Assembly: GCA_003116975.1 (NCBI GenBank)
Contig: BGKB01000040.1
Coordinates: forward strand, 372,001-436,000
Direction: 5' to 3'
Source: Aurantiochytrium sp. KH105
Lineage: Eukaryota > Sar > Bigyra > Thraustochytrida > Thraustochytriidae
Length of the DNA: 64,000 bases
Under the pieces are notes generated by a model. The model was not told the origin of the DNA. It made no database searches and was given only the letters and a program-made list of their open reading frames with translations. The translations under genes and the position numbers were made by a program. Below are positions 37,765-46,678 of the stretch, in pieces (position 1 is the first letter of the stretch; every line of letters begins with the position of its first letter).

Positions 37765-40347
37765 TTAGGGGAAGGACTCGATGAGGGACGTCAAATGAGT
37801 GAATAGAGCTTGTTCCACGCGCACGTTGAGACCGTGCAGTGCGCTGAAGCGAGCAGCCACTTTGCGCAAATCATCATTTTCGTACACGGGAATACGGTGC
37901 ACATGTTTGCGTACCTGGACGTCAGCGTAGAAGAGCAGCTCGTCGCTCTCCCCAGATTGAGCGCTGCACACCGACATGGTCTCAGTCTCCTCTGTCGATT
38001 TTTCTTCATCGTCATTGGTGGCGAGAGCGTGTGAATTCTCTTGCTTAAACGATGCTTCCTGCGGCTTCGCAGCAGCTACCCCGTGTGGTTTGTTATACTT
38101 TTTCTGCCTTTCAGCCGCCATGGATGAATATGTAAAGGGACGGGCCATCTGTTGGCTTGCAAGACCTTTCTTGTCGACAGGCCGACGCGAGGCCCCGGAG
38201 GTTCTACTCCGAATAGACCGCCTGTCAAAGTCGCTTTCCGTCTTCGACTCGACATCATCCTCTTCGGTCTCATCGCTGTCCTCGTGATGATGGTGGGGGT
38301 GATGATGATGCTGTCTCTGACAAAGACGATGCGCCCGTGGCAGCGGGACGGGATAGTGAGGATTGTGCGGGCTAATCTTGGGACGAAAGGTACACTCCTT
38401 GTCCTCCGCAGCAGAGGCAAGCGAGGCCTTGCGCTTTTCTTCAATGGCGCGTTGCACCTTGTCTGTGCGCTGCAGAAGATCCTGCTCGCGCGTGAGTGCG
38501 GCAGCATCACGCGATTTCCGACGATCATCGAGCTCGCGAGAGTGCGGGCAGAGAGATGGGGCAAAAGATGGTCTCACGGCTGCAGCAGCCTCTGCATTCG
38601 CTTTTTGCCGGAGTGCCTGCGCGAATTTGCGCTGTGCCATGAGTCGTAGGCGAAAATCACGAAGTACTTCCTCGGCCGGGTCGAGGCGCTTAAGAGATCG
38701 CGTTGCAACAGGATCATGCGAGGCCACCGCGCGAGCAAATTGAGTGAAACTCGGCTCATCAATTTCCTTTGCCCCTCCGCCATTCGAGATGATCCCCAGG
38801 ACACTCTCGATGAGATCCTGGTCCGCCTTTGTGCGCTGCTGCGCCGCAGGTACGAGACCTATAAGACTTTCTAAAAGCGACTTGGTTTGCGCACGACTTA
38901 AAGTGTCTCCTCTGTCATTTCCTGCTGCGATACATGACTTGACGAAAGCATCACGAAGCTCAAGCGTCAATTTCCGAGCAAAGACGCGCTTGGTACGATT
39001 TGAAGCCTTGGGCGCCGCCGCCAAACGCTTGTGCGCAATCACTGTAGCGCGCTCGCGGGCGGCTTTTCGCGCCTGTTGGCTTGTTGCTTCTGCGTGAAGT
39101 TTTTCGAATCGGTTTCTCCATTCACCTTGCTCGCTATCGCATTCGTCTCCAATGCTGTTGCGATGGAAACGATGTATGGCCTCGTCTTTTTCATTCATGT
39201 GATCCGCGACAACAAAGGGCGTTGAGGCCACTCCTCCACGCACGGGCGGTTTACTCACCAGTCGTGGCTTGAAGAATGCTTGACCTGTTTTCTCGTCGAC
39301 GAGACCCATGGCCTGATACTTGTCGCGACGCTTATCAAAGTGCTTCTTTCTCGACTCGTGCAGTCTCGTCGCAATTTCTGCTTGTTCAGAGGCAGACGTG
39401 GCGTCCGTCTGAGCGCTTACTTGCCGAGGTGCTGCTGCTCGGCGCATCTGTACGAGTTTGCGCTCGCGTTCAAGCTTGTCTTGTTCCATGCGAGCGAGAA
39501 ACTTGGCCATCCTGCCACTAGGACGACTTGTTCTGCTTGCTTGTCTTGGCCTGGGCGCAGCCTCTGCGCGATGACTGAGATTCTGAGCTGCTGTGTGCGA
39601 CGGAGATGCATATTTGTCGCTGTTCTCTTCCTGCGAAACTTGCTCTTTCGCAATGGAAGAAAATAGAGAGATTGTCGAGGAGACCATCCCGCTCGAGCAT
39701 GTTGCGAACGAATAGCCCTGTTGAAGACCGTCGTCAGACGCTTCATCTGCAGGCGGCGGCGGCGGTGGCATTCGAGGAACAGGAATGTCTTGGGATTCGC
39801 TGGCCGTGGGCTCGTCCGACAATGGCAGCTCCACGTTGGCGCTTTGTTGTGATCGTGCAATGATCGCTCGTGCACGGGGAGAAAGGATAACTGGCGTTTT
39901 CTGGATGCTTCCTGTGGATGTGAGACAGCGCGTTTCTTGATCAAGTTGCAACATGATCAGCTCAGCTGTTTGTTCGGGCGTGAGACCTGAGAAAGCAATC
40001 ATTGCAAGTCTGCCAAGGCATTCCACAAAGGTGTCAAACAGAAGTCCAGAATGATGGGCCCTTTCCATGGAGCCACGATCAAGGCAGACTTCAACACAGC
40101 GCAAGACATCCATGTTGCTCATGTACTTGGGAGCTAGTTTGCTTTGCATGGCAAGTCGCAGGAAGCCATTTGAGCCGACTCGCGCGACGCCATCGGACCC
40201 TTTGGTGGCAAAGGTGTCAAAGAGGTTCCTTGCGCCAGCTGCAAACCTTTGGCCTTTGAGCACGCCAGCAACCTCGGTAAAGCTGAAAACCACCTCCATG
40301 TGAGCGAGCTCTGCGTCTGTCTGCGCATTCTTGGCGACGGCCATCAT
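37765..40347 (-). CDS. Probable cytoskeletal/ciliary protein with TPPP-like N-terminus
   Basis: 860 residues, no firm family. The start is the first ATG (40347); sequence further upstream uses no ATG. Residues about 10-110 resemble a TPPP/EF-hand-like helical module (LFDTFATKGSDGVARVGSNG, then LLFDTFVECLGRLAMIAFSG). The middle is long, charged and helical (QDKLERERKLVQMRRAA, SRKKHFDKRRDKYQAM), with short FxP motifs of the type seen in flagellar-associated proteins (AFFKPRL, PSFAPSL, CTFRPKI). The C-terminal 60 residues (VQVRKHVHRIPVYENDDLRK) form a small ubiquitin-like strand pattern. Convergent with the centriolin-like gene 72 bp away. A cilium or microtubule role is inferred from motifs and neighbour, not shown. 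Confidence 0.7.
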   Translation of the reverse strand: MMAVAKNAQTDAELAHMEVVFSFTEVAGVLKGQRFAAGARNLFDTFATKGSDGVARVGSNGFLRLAMQSKLAPKYMSNMDVLRCVEVCLDRGSMERAHHSGLLFDTFVECLGRLAMIAFSGLTPEQTAELIMLQLDQETRCLTSTGSIQKTPVILSPRARAIIARSQQSANVELPLSDEPTASESQDIPVPRMPPPPPPADEASDDGLQQGYSFATCSSGMVSSTISLFSSIAKEQVSQEENSDKYASPSHTAAQNLSHRAEAAPRPRQASRTSRPSGRMAKFLARMEQDKLERERKLVQMRRAAAPRQVSAQTDATSASEQAEIATRLHESRKKHFDKRRDKYQAMGLVDEKTGQAFFKPRLVSKPPVRGGVASTPFVVADHMNEKDEAIHRFHRNSIGDECDSEQGEWRNRFEKLHAEATSQQARKAARERATVIAHKRLAAAPKASNRTKRVFARKLTLELRDAFVKSCIAAGNDRGDTLSRAQTKSLLESLIGLVPAAQQRTKADQDLIESVLGIISNGGGAKEIDEPSFTQFARAVASHDPVATRSLKRLDPAEEVLRDFRLRLMAQRKFAQALRQKANAEAAAAVRPSFAPSLCPHSRELDDRRKSRDAAALTREQDLLQRTDKVQRAIEEKRKASLASAAEDKECTFRPKISPHNPHYPVPLPRAHRLCQRQHHHHPHHHHEDSDETEEDDVESKTESDFDRRSIRSRTSGASRRPVDKKGLASQQMARPFTYSSMAAERQKKYNKPHGVAAAKPQEASFKQENSHALATNDDEEKSTEETETMSVCSAQSGESDELLFYADVQVRKHVHRIPVYENDDLRKVAARFSALHGLNVRVEQALFTHLTSLIESFP

Positions 40348-41066
40348 TTTCGCGAGGCAGACGCCTTTCGCGCACCACGCGTTGAAAAAGTCAGGATGAG
40401 AGGAGAGAGAGAGATAGAGAGCGAGAAGCAAGTCGTTTTGTGAGGCCCTCTTTGCGGCTTTGCTTGCTGTCTTTCTTGGCGTGCTGCCTCACCTCCCCAC
40501 TCGCTCACCTCTCCCTTCCCTCGCCCTTGCCCTTGTCCTTGCCTTTTTCCTCTCCTTCTCTCCCTCCTTCCCTCGCTCGCTGGAGTCCTTGCTTCCTGTC
40601 TTGACTTCCTTCCTTTGGTTTGCCGCCGATATCGGCACGCGCGAGGTTGGGAGCTATTGCTGCTTGCCTCGCCTTGCTTTGCCTCGCGACGTCCGGCTTC
40701 ACCCCACCCCGACACAAAGTAGACGTTGAGGTGCAGCGGGGCTTGCGCGCGCGTTCCCACGCAAGTATGTATGCCTGCCGCGCGTCCCCCGAAGGTCCCT
40801 CGAAAGCTCGCTCGCTCGTAAAGTGATCCAAGAGGAAATCGGTGATCATCGTATCCGGCGGCAACGGCTAGGTCTGAGAACGCAAGGGTGTGTATGCATG
40901 TCCGCATGAGATTTGGGAACACTGGCACGAGGCATCCACAAAAAAAGGAAAAAAAAAATGCGCATCGCATCCGATGCGATGATCTAATGTCAAAGCAGAC
41001 AAGCAAGGAGCGCGCAGTCTGGCCGCAAACTCCGACGAACCGTGGCAACGAGAAACGTGCGGAGCG
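40348..41066. promoter_or_regulatory. Divergent promoter region, 0.72 kb
   Basis: Between the cytoskeletal gene (-) and the DUF711 gene (+). Pyrimidine-rich tracts on the plus strand (40470-40610: CTCCC, CTTGCC, CTTCC units) and an A-run near 40941-40958. No gene recognised; an adjoining minus-strand frame here is low complexity. Confidence 0.4.
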
Positions 41067-42329
41067 ATGGTGGTCGTACGCACGATCACGGCGTCGCTGA
41101 CGCTCCACAAGGGCGACTGCGAGGACGAGAATGTTTTGGACACCAAGATGAAGAAGGTCGTGGGCTTCCTCGCGCGTGCCCAGCAAACTCTGCTCGAAGC
41201 GGGCGAGGCCAAGGTAGAGGCGGTACAAACCGTGCGTGTTTCATGCAATCCAGTAGAGGAGTTTGTGGACTTTGACGAGGGGGACGAAAAAGCTGCTCTT
41301 GCCCAAATTGCGAGACTTGCCGCTGTCGCAGCCAAGCATGAAGTGGGATTCCTCAGCCTGGGCCCCATGCGCAGCAGCAAACACCTGGCATTGATTCCCA
41401 AGATTCTCGCACTCGCGCCGCATGTGAATATGTCTGCATCTGCTGTGCAAAATAAAGACGACGCGCCCGACTTTGGACGGGCGCTTCAACTTGCAGATGT
41501 AACCAAGCAAGTGGCTCTTCTCGGCGAGGATGGCCAAGGTAGCTTTCGCTTTTGTGTGAGCTCAGAGGTGCCCGCCGGAACACCGTTCTTCCCAGCGTCG
41601 CATTTTGCTGCAAACGACGAGAACGTTTGCTTTGCGATTGGTCTCGAGACGAGCTCTGTCTTGGTTCAAGCATGGGAGGTTGCTGCAAGTGCGGAAGAGG
41701 ACGAAATCGCGACTGTGCATGCCAAATGTCAATTCGAGCTGACGACTCGCATGGCAGATCTGCTGCGGCCTCTTGGAGAAGCGTGCGCCACGCTTGCAAA
41801 ACACGAGAGTGCTACCTTTCTTGGAATTGATGCGTCCATGAATCCCAGTTTGTCTGACCCTGGCATTGGGCACGCCTTTGGAACGGTGCTAAAGCGCATC
41901 GGGAAGGAGTCCCCTGGATCTGCTCTTTTTGGCTCTACAGGAACACTGTCGCTGTGCTTCTTGCTGACCAAGAGCATTCGCGATGCTGGTAAAGCAGCTG
42001 GGGTGACCTTGTGTGGATACTCGGGTCTCATGCTGCCACAGATGGAAGACAAAGGAATTGCCGCGGCCGCGGCGGCGGGCGCCTTTACTGTTCAGGACCT
42101 GCTCCTCTTTTCCTCAGTATGTGGCGTCGGTATCGATACGGTCCCGATTCCCGGCGAAACAAGTCGCGAGAAGCTAGCACTCTTGTTTTTGGACATGTGG
42201 GCGCTATCGACCAAATGGAGCAAACCTCTTTCTTGCAGAGTCCTTCCCGTGGCTGGGAAGAAGGCAGGAGAAGAGACGAATACGTCAAATCCTTTCTTGT
42301 GCAACTCGGTTGTCTTGGGTTTGCCTTAA
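41067..42329 (+). CDS. DUF711 (UPF0210) family protein
   Basis: 420-residue single-exon protein of a family found mainly in bacteria and archaea, of unknown biochemical function. Conserved blocks are all here: FLGIDASMNPSLSDPGIGHA, GSTGTLSLCFLLTKSIRDAG, GYSGLMLPQMEDKGIAAAAA, TVQDLLLFSSVCGVGIDTVP, GETSREKLALLFLDMWALST, SCRVLPVAGKKAGE and a C-terminal NPFLCNSVVL. The start at 41067 has a GCG context and gives a normal length. AATAAA lies 78 bp after the stop, inside a duplicated segment. In a eukaryote this most likely reflects transfer from a prokaryote; base composition and codon use match the neighbours, so any transfer is old. Confidence 0.87.
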   Translation: MVVVRTITASLTLHKGDCEDENVLDTKMKKVVGFLARAQQTLLEAGEAKVEAVQTVRVSCNPVEEFVDFDEGDEKAALAQIARLAAVAAKHEVGFLSLGPMRSSKHLALIPKILALAPHVNMSASAVQNKDDAPDFGRALQLADVTKQVALLGEDGQGSFRFCVSSEVPAGTPFFPASHFAANDENVCFAIGLETSSVLVQAWEVAASAEEDEIATVHAKCQFELTTRMADLLRPLGEACATLAKHESATFLGIDASMNPSLSDPGIGHAFGTVLKRIGKESPGSALFGSTGTLSLCFLLTKSIRDAGKAAGVTLCGYSGLMLPQMEDKGIAAAAAAGAFTVQDLLLFSSVCGVGIDTVPIPGETSREKLALLFLDMWALSTKWSKPLSCRVLPVAGKKAGEETNTSNPFLCNSVVLGLP

Positions 42330-42407
42330 TGTCCTTCTCCTCTAGGTCAAAGTCTCTCCTCCGAGGGCAAGGTCGAAGCATCGTTCTTGCAAAAGACAAC
42401 CAAAAAA

Positions 42408-42413
42408 ATAAAG
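42408..42413 (+). terminator. Possible polyadenylation signal AATAAA
   Basis: 78 bp after the DUF711 stop, within copy 1 of the tandem duplication; the same AATAAAGTCATAAAATGC context recurs in copy 2 (about 42605). Confidence 0.4.
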
Positions 42414-42548
42414 TCATAAAATGCTTTAGCGATACACGAGACCTTGCTTCTTGCCGAGAGATCCGTGCAAGGCACGCGTAGTCATGATACCATGAGGATA
42501 GGAAGCAACCTGAGACTGAGCCATAAAAGATACTAAGTCAAAGTCTCT

Positions 42549-42574
42549 CCTCCGAGGTCAGGTGACCTCGGAGG
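42549..42574. repeat. Perfect inverted repeat, 12-bp arms
   Basis: CCTCCGAGGTCA, a 2-bp GG spacer, then TGACCTCGGAGG. Present only in copy 2 of the duplication; copy 1 has a single half arm (CCTCCGAGGGCA). Confidence 0.9.
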
Positions 42575-42626
42575 TCGAAGCATCGTTCTTGCAAAACACT
42601 ACAGAAAATAAAGTCATAAAATGCTT

Positions 42627-43769
42627 TTAGCGATACACGAGACCTTGCTTCTTGCCGAGAGATCCGTGCAAGGCACGCGTAGTCATGGATACTATGAGGA
42701 TAGAAAGCAGCATGAGACTGAGCCATAAAAGATACATGATCAAGCCCACCGTCTGCGGACTCGACTCGCGATGAAAATGCGCGGCCACCCATGGCCGCGA
42801 AAGGCGCCAGAACACCCCCGAGAAGAAACTTGTGGCAACAAAGAATCCTGGCGCACTTTCAAAGAGCCAAAAGTCAAAGCGAGAACAGTGCCACCAGAGC
42901 AGGCTGACGGCAGTTCCCGCACTTCCAAGCACAGCAACAGTCGAAATGGCACTTGAAACACCTTCCACGATGGGAGCCATGTGCTGAGTAGAGCCGAACA
43001 CCCGTTCCAACGCCGCGACGACGACAATGGCAAGCGAGACGCGAAAAAAAACAGCGAGCTTGGCCATGGAAAACACTCGGTCCAGACCCTGCACAATGGG
43101 CACATATGACTCTGTGACGAGGACCACAAAGCCAGCAAGAACACCTACAAGGCCGAGGTGTACCGTTTGCACCGACACGTGAAACGTCCCGCGGACAAAG
43201 CTCCATGCTTTGACGCGGAGGTCCCGGAAAAACCCGGAGAAGTCAATCGGGGAGCGACGGTTGCGGCTTCGATGGCGATGGCGCGGAGGCGGTTCCGCGT
43301 AAATTTGCTTTGATGGCTCACTGAAAGGCCCCCACGCCCCGCCTTCTCCGGGTCTTTCCATGTCGGTCACCCAGTGTCGCACCCTGAATGTGTACGCTTG
43401 GCCGTGCTCGAGACCCTCGACCTTGTGTTTGTGGACGCTGGGTCCAGGCTCGAACTCCACCACGCCACCATTGACGATTTGCCACGAAACCTGCGGCTTC
43501 GTCTGATGACGTTTTGAGATGGGTATGTGTTTCTGCATCTCGAGTTGGTACTTGCACGTGCCGGCAAAGCAGCCCGCGATGGGGGCATTCCACAGCAGGG
43601 TGAGGCTGTCTGCCGCTGCATCTCCCAGGAGATCAGGGCTCGTTGGCGCCTCAAGATCCGGGGCAAAGATCGTGCCCGCGAGGCCCACGAGCAGGGCCAG
43701 GAGCATGAGCACCTCACAGACGCCGATCTTGGCGCATACTGTCGCCGACTCCGTTGCAGACGCCTGCAT
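42627..43769 (-). CDS. FN3-domain multi-pass membrane protein
   Basis: 380 residues, family not recognised. A signal peptide or anchor helix (about 17-37, VLMLLALLVGLAGTIFA) precedes one fibronectin type III-like domain (about 40-145; DSLTLLWNAPI, YQLEMQKH, GLEHGQAYTFRVRHW), then a basic RHRHRSRNRR patch. The rest holds about five hydrophobic helices (VHLGLVGVLAGFVVLV, AVFFRVSLAIVVVAAL, ISTVAVLGSAGTAVSLLWW, FFVATSFFSGVFW, IMYLLWLSLMLLSILIV). The start is the ATG at 43769; the open frame further upstream overlaps low-complexity DNA and is not supported. The last codons lie in copy 2 of a tandem duplication. Topology suggests a secretory-pathway or plasma membrane protein. Confidence 0.7.
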   Translation of the reverse strand: MQASATESATVCAKIGVCEVLMLLALLVGLAGTIFAPDLEAPTSPDLLGDAAADSLTLLWNAPIAGCFAGTCKYQLEMQKHIPISKRHQTKPQVSWQIVNGGVVEFEPGPSVHKHKVEGLEHGQAYTFRVRHWVTDMERPGEGGAWGPFSEPSKQIYAEPPPRHRHRSRNRRSPIDFSGFFRDLRVKAWSFVRGTFHVSVQTVHLGLVGVLAGFVVLVTESYVPIVQGLDRVFSMAKLAVFFRVSLAIVVVAALERVFGSTQHMAPIVEGVSSAISTVAVLGSAGTAVSLLWWHCSRFDFWLFESAPGFFVATSFFSGVFWRLSRPWVAAHFHRESSPQTVGLIMYLLWLSLMLLSILIVSMTTRALHGSLGKKQGLVYR

Positions 43770-44385
43770 CTTCCCGCTTGCGTCCACGCCCTCGCGTTGG
43801 CGACGCTCGCCTTTGCAGCTCGCGCGCAGCCTCGCGAGACGGTTTTTGCCGCGAGGCCAAACTCGATGTTTCCGGCCGCCGGCCGCCACAGAGGTCTCCG
43901 AGCGCTGTCTCCTCCGTCGGGCAAGCGGGAGCAGGGCGAGCGAGCGAGCAAGCAAGCGCCGCTCGCGCAGAGGCTTCGCTGGCGCGCACGAGGCCTGGGC
44001 GCGCGCAGGCCGTCTGCGAGATCGGGTCTGTGCGCAAGGCGCCGGCCAGAAACAACCAAGGCGAGGCAGCACGCCCGTGCCCTCCAAACGCAGAACCAAG
44101 CTCGCTCGGCGCCTCTCCGACGCTCGCCCTCGCCCTCGCCTGGCGCCTGATCGCGAACAGCTCGACGTAGCGCGAGCGCGGACGCTAGCGCTGCTGCAGA
44201 GGCCTCGAGCGAGCGAGCGAGCGCGCACGCGCCTTGCGGACGAGGACGAGGACGAGGAGAAGGACCCGGCCGACGGCGTCTCGAGTTCACAGCAACCAGT
44301 CGTCGACTTGAAGGTGTCTGTACGCACGCGGCAGAGCGTGACGAGCAGCGAGCGAACAAGCGAGCAAGCGAGCGAGGAAGGGAGG
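43770..44385. promoter_or_regulatory. Divergent promoter region, GAGC-repeat rich
   Basis: 616 bp between the FN3 gene (-) and the TTL-family gene (+). Very GC-rich with GAGC/GCGA repeat clusters at about 43937-43960, 44205-44225 and 44343-44375. Frames are open across it on both strands, a by-product of low stop frequency in such DNA. Confidence 0.4.
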
Positions 44386-45858
44386 ATGGAGAAGGACAAC
44401 GGCGGCGAGGACATGGCGCTCAGCGCAGATGCCATGTCCGCGCTGCAGGATTTCCTTGGCGAAAATGGGGGTGACGGCGACGAGCTCGCGGCCATGCTCA
44501 TGTTCAGGCGCCAAAATGACTCGGATTCGGACTCGGACGATGACGAAGAAGAGGAAGAAGAAGGCGAGAAAATTGACCACGCAGCATACTACAGGGAAAG
44601 GTTTCCCGAACGCTATGGCCTTGAAGCCGCAGCAACGGCGGCTAGCGGTGCCGAGACCACTGCAAGCCAGCCGTCGAGGCGAGAACACCCTGTTGCGCTC
44701 GTAACACTCGAAGATGACTACGTGCAAGATTTGCTGTTGTCCGCATTCGAGTCGAGGCCACATTGGCGCGTCTCAACAGCGGTCCCTGACGAGGATGCCG
44801 GGCCAGATGCCGAGGTCCCCTTTGACTTGCACTGGGGCGAATACGAGCACTTGCAATGGTTTGGAAAGCAATTTTCAAGTGGGCGCTCCCTCGTGAGCTG
44901 CTACTACAATCGCAAAGGTCTCATTCGCAAGGGCCACTTGGCATACATTTTGGAAAAGTGGCGAGCCAAACACACAGACCGGCTGCCGCTGGCGCCCAAG
45001 TCGTACATTCTTACCCTCGATGCCGAGGCTTCGGGCGAGGATCCCTTGGAGGCCATTGTACAGCGGGCCGTGGAGAAATCGGGGTTTCCAGGATTTGAGG
45101 GCAAACCATGGATTCTCAAACCAAGCGTCACAAATCAAGCCAACGGTATCGCCGTGATCGACTCCGGTGATGGACTTAACACGGTCATGGAGAAGGCCGA
45201 CGAGATGCAGCGCGCCGGAGACTTTGTATTGCAGGACTACCTGCCGCCTCTCCTTCTCGATAGGCGCAAGTTCCATCTGCGCGTTTTCATGCTCCTGAAC
45301 GGAAATCTGACCGCGTACGTGTCGCCCGAGTTTTTGGCCATCTTTTCTCTCGAGCCGTATGAGAACGCGCCCCTTGAGCACACGCGCGCACACTTGACCA
45401 ACATTGCGCATCAAGAGGTACTGTCAGAGGATGATCAGCACCGATGCATGCGGCTCTTTGAGGAAACGATTCCGGACATGGTTGCATGCGGCGCAGTAAA
45501 GGACGAAGAGGAGGGCAGGGCTCGCTTCGAAGCTGTGCGGAAACGCGTTTTCGACATGTGCGCCGAGCTCGTCGAGGCGGTATCCTCGGAGCTCACCTTT
45601 CAGCCTCGTGCCAATTGTTTCGAGCTCTTTGGGCTCGACTTTATGATTGACCCAGACTGGCACGTCTGGCTTTTGGAGGCCAACGCCGAGCCTGATCTCA
45701 GCAAGGCCGGCGACCGGCTGCAGCCCGTCATTGACGGCATCCTTCGCGATACGCTGTCCATCGTTGTTGATCGCGACCCGCGCTTTGCTGTCGTCGACGC
45801 GGAGCCCGCACCCGTCAAGCTGCACAAGGTCTTTGAGCGCGCGCCGCGACCCTTTTGA
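44386..45858 (+). CDS. Tubulin-tyrosine ligase family (TTL-like) ligase
   Basis: 490-residue ATP-grasp-type ligase that would add an amino acid (Tyr, Glu or Gly) to tubulin or another protein. A highly acidic N-terminus (DSDSDSDDDEEEEEEGEK) is followed by the TTL fold: FDLHWGEYEHLQWFG, SCYYNRKGLIRKGHLAYILE, PWILKPSVTNQANGIAVID (nucleotide-binding), VLQDYLPPLLLDRRKFHLRV, HLTNIAHQ, and the metal/ATP site FELFGLDFMID, then WLLEANAEPDL. The ordering is that of TTL and of yeast Pby1-type proteins rather than long TTLLs. Start choices are 44386 or 44413 (both ATG). Stop is followed by the PH gene 186 bp on. Family is firm; substrate and added residue unknown. Confidence 0.85.
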   Translation: MEKDNGGEDMALSADAMSALQDFLGENGGDGDELAAMLMFRRQNDSDSDSDDDEEEEEEGEKIDHAAYYRERFPERYGLEAAATAASGAETTASQPSRREHPVALVTLEDDYVQDLLLSAFESRPHWRVSTAVPDEDAGPDAEVPFDLHWGEYEHLQWFGKQFSSGRSLVSCYYNRKGLIRKGHLAYILEKWRAKHTDRLPLAPKSYILTLDAEASGEDPLEAIVQRAVEKSGFPGFEGKPWILKPSVTNQANGIAVIDSGDGLNTVMEKADEMQRAGDFVLQDYLPPLLLDRRKFHLRVFMLLNGNLTAYVSPEFLAIFSLEPYENAPLEHTRAHLTNIAHQEVLSEDDQHRCMRLFEETIPDMVACGAVKDEEEGRARFEAVRKRVFDMCAELVEAVSSELTFQPRANCFELFGLDFMIDPDWHVWLLEANAEPDLSKAGDRLQPVIDGILRDTLSIVVDRDPRFAVVDAEPAPVKLHKVFERAPRPF

Positions 45859-46044
45859 TCGAGAGACTGATTGATTGATTGATGATTTTTCTCCCTCTTC
45901 TTGTCCCCCCTACTCGGCGCATTATTCGACGACCGGATTGACTTCTCTCGAGGCAAAACCCAAACAAGAGCGAATTGGACACAGTGCACGTGGAGAGCTC
46001 GCGTTTTGCCCTGCACCGGCGGCCCCTTTCCCGCCTCGCCAAGA

Positions 46045-46569
46045 ATGCTCGCGCCCGAAGACACGCAGCGCCTGCCGGACGCGCTGCCCGAGGATGGGCA
46101 CAATGGCAAGTCGGGGTTCCTCATGAAGCGCGGGCTCCGATACCAGAGCGTGCCGTGCTTTGGGACGGAATTCAAGCGCAGGTACGTGGTGCTGCGCGGC
46201 AAGTATATGTACAGGTTCAAGTCGGAGAACCACAAGCGTGTCAAAGGCGTTCCTTTGGACCTCGAAGAGTTCCAGCTCGAGGTGGCGGACTATGAAGTGG
46301 ACGATGACGGCGAGGTCTTGCCATTTGCCTTCAAGTTGTCTTCGGTCCGTAAAGTTTATCTTTTTGCAGCATCTTCGGCTCGCGAGCGCCAGGAGTGGCT
46401 GCAAGCCTTGGCTGCGGCGCGCAGCCATGCGATCAAGCAACGCCTCGGACATGCAGAGCGTCAAGCATGGGAAACCCGGAACAACAATCTAGGCGCATCT
46501 CTGCAGCGACAGCATGACCGCATGAGAGATTTGCAGCGCCAAGAGGATCAGGCGAGACTTGCCTTTTAA
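46045..46569 (+). CDS. Small PH-domain protein
   Basis: 174 residues, almost entirely one pleckstrin homology domain (about 22-130: KSGFLMKRGLR, FKRRYVVLRGKYMYRFKSE, then the closing helix ASSARERQEWLQALAAARS with the invariant Trp), followed by a short basic helical tail (QRQHDRMRDLQRQEDQ). Such proteins bind phosphoinositides or act as membrane adaptors; the basic residues of strands 1-2 (KRGLR, KRR) are compatible with lipid binding but the ligand is unknown. The start is the first ATG in frame after the TTL-family stop, with context AAGA. Convergent with the LRR-NEL gene, 109 bp apart. Confidence 0.8.
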   Translation: MLAPEDTQRLPDALPEDGHNGKSGFLMKRGLRYQSVPCFGTEFKRRYVVLRGKYMYRFKSENHKRVKGVPLDLEEFQLEVADYEVDDDGEVLPFAFKLSSVRKVYLFAASSARERQEWLQALAAARSHAIKQRLGHAERQAWETRNNNLGASLQRQHDRMRDLQRQEDQARLAF

Positions 46570-46678
46570 TTTTCTTTGCGTACGTAGGCTTTTGGGTGTG
46601 CTTGTAAAAAGTTTAAATGATTTATTTCATCCATGTACACAAACAGCATTTCTCTCGAATCGATCGCCTGTTTCGTTT

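Larger units (their letters stand above)
42346..42735. repeat. Partial tandem duplication of the FN3 gene 3' end
   Basis: Copy 1 (42346-42533) and copy 2 (42537-42735) are direct repeats, roughly 90% identical. Copy 2 contains the last 36 or so codons plus the 3' flank of the FN3 membrane gene (minus strand). Copy 1 carries the same coding end but with a one-base deletion and substitutions, giving an early stop, so it is a dead fragment. It begins 17 bp after the DUF711 stop and supplies the AATAAA of that gene. Confidence 0.9.
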
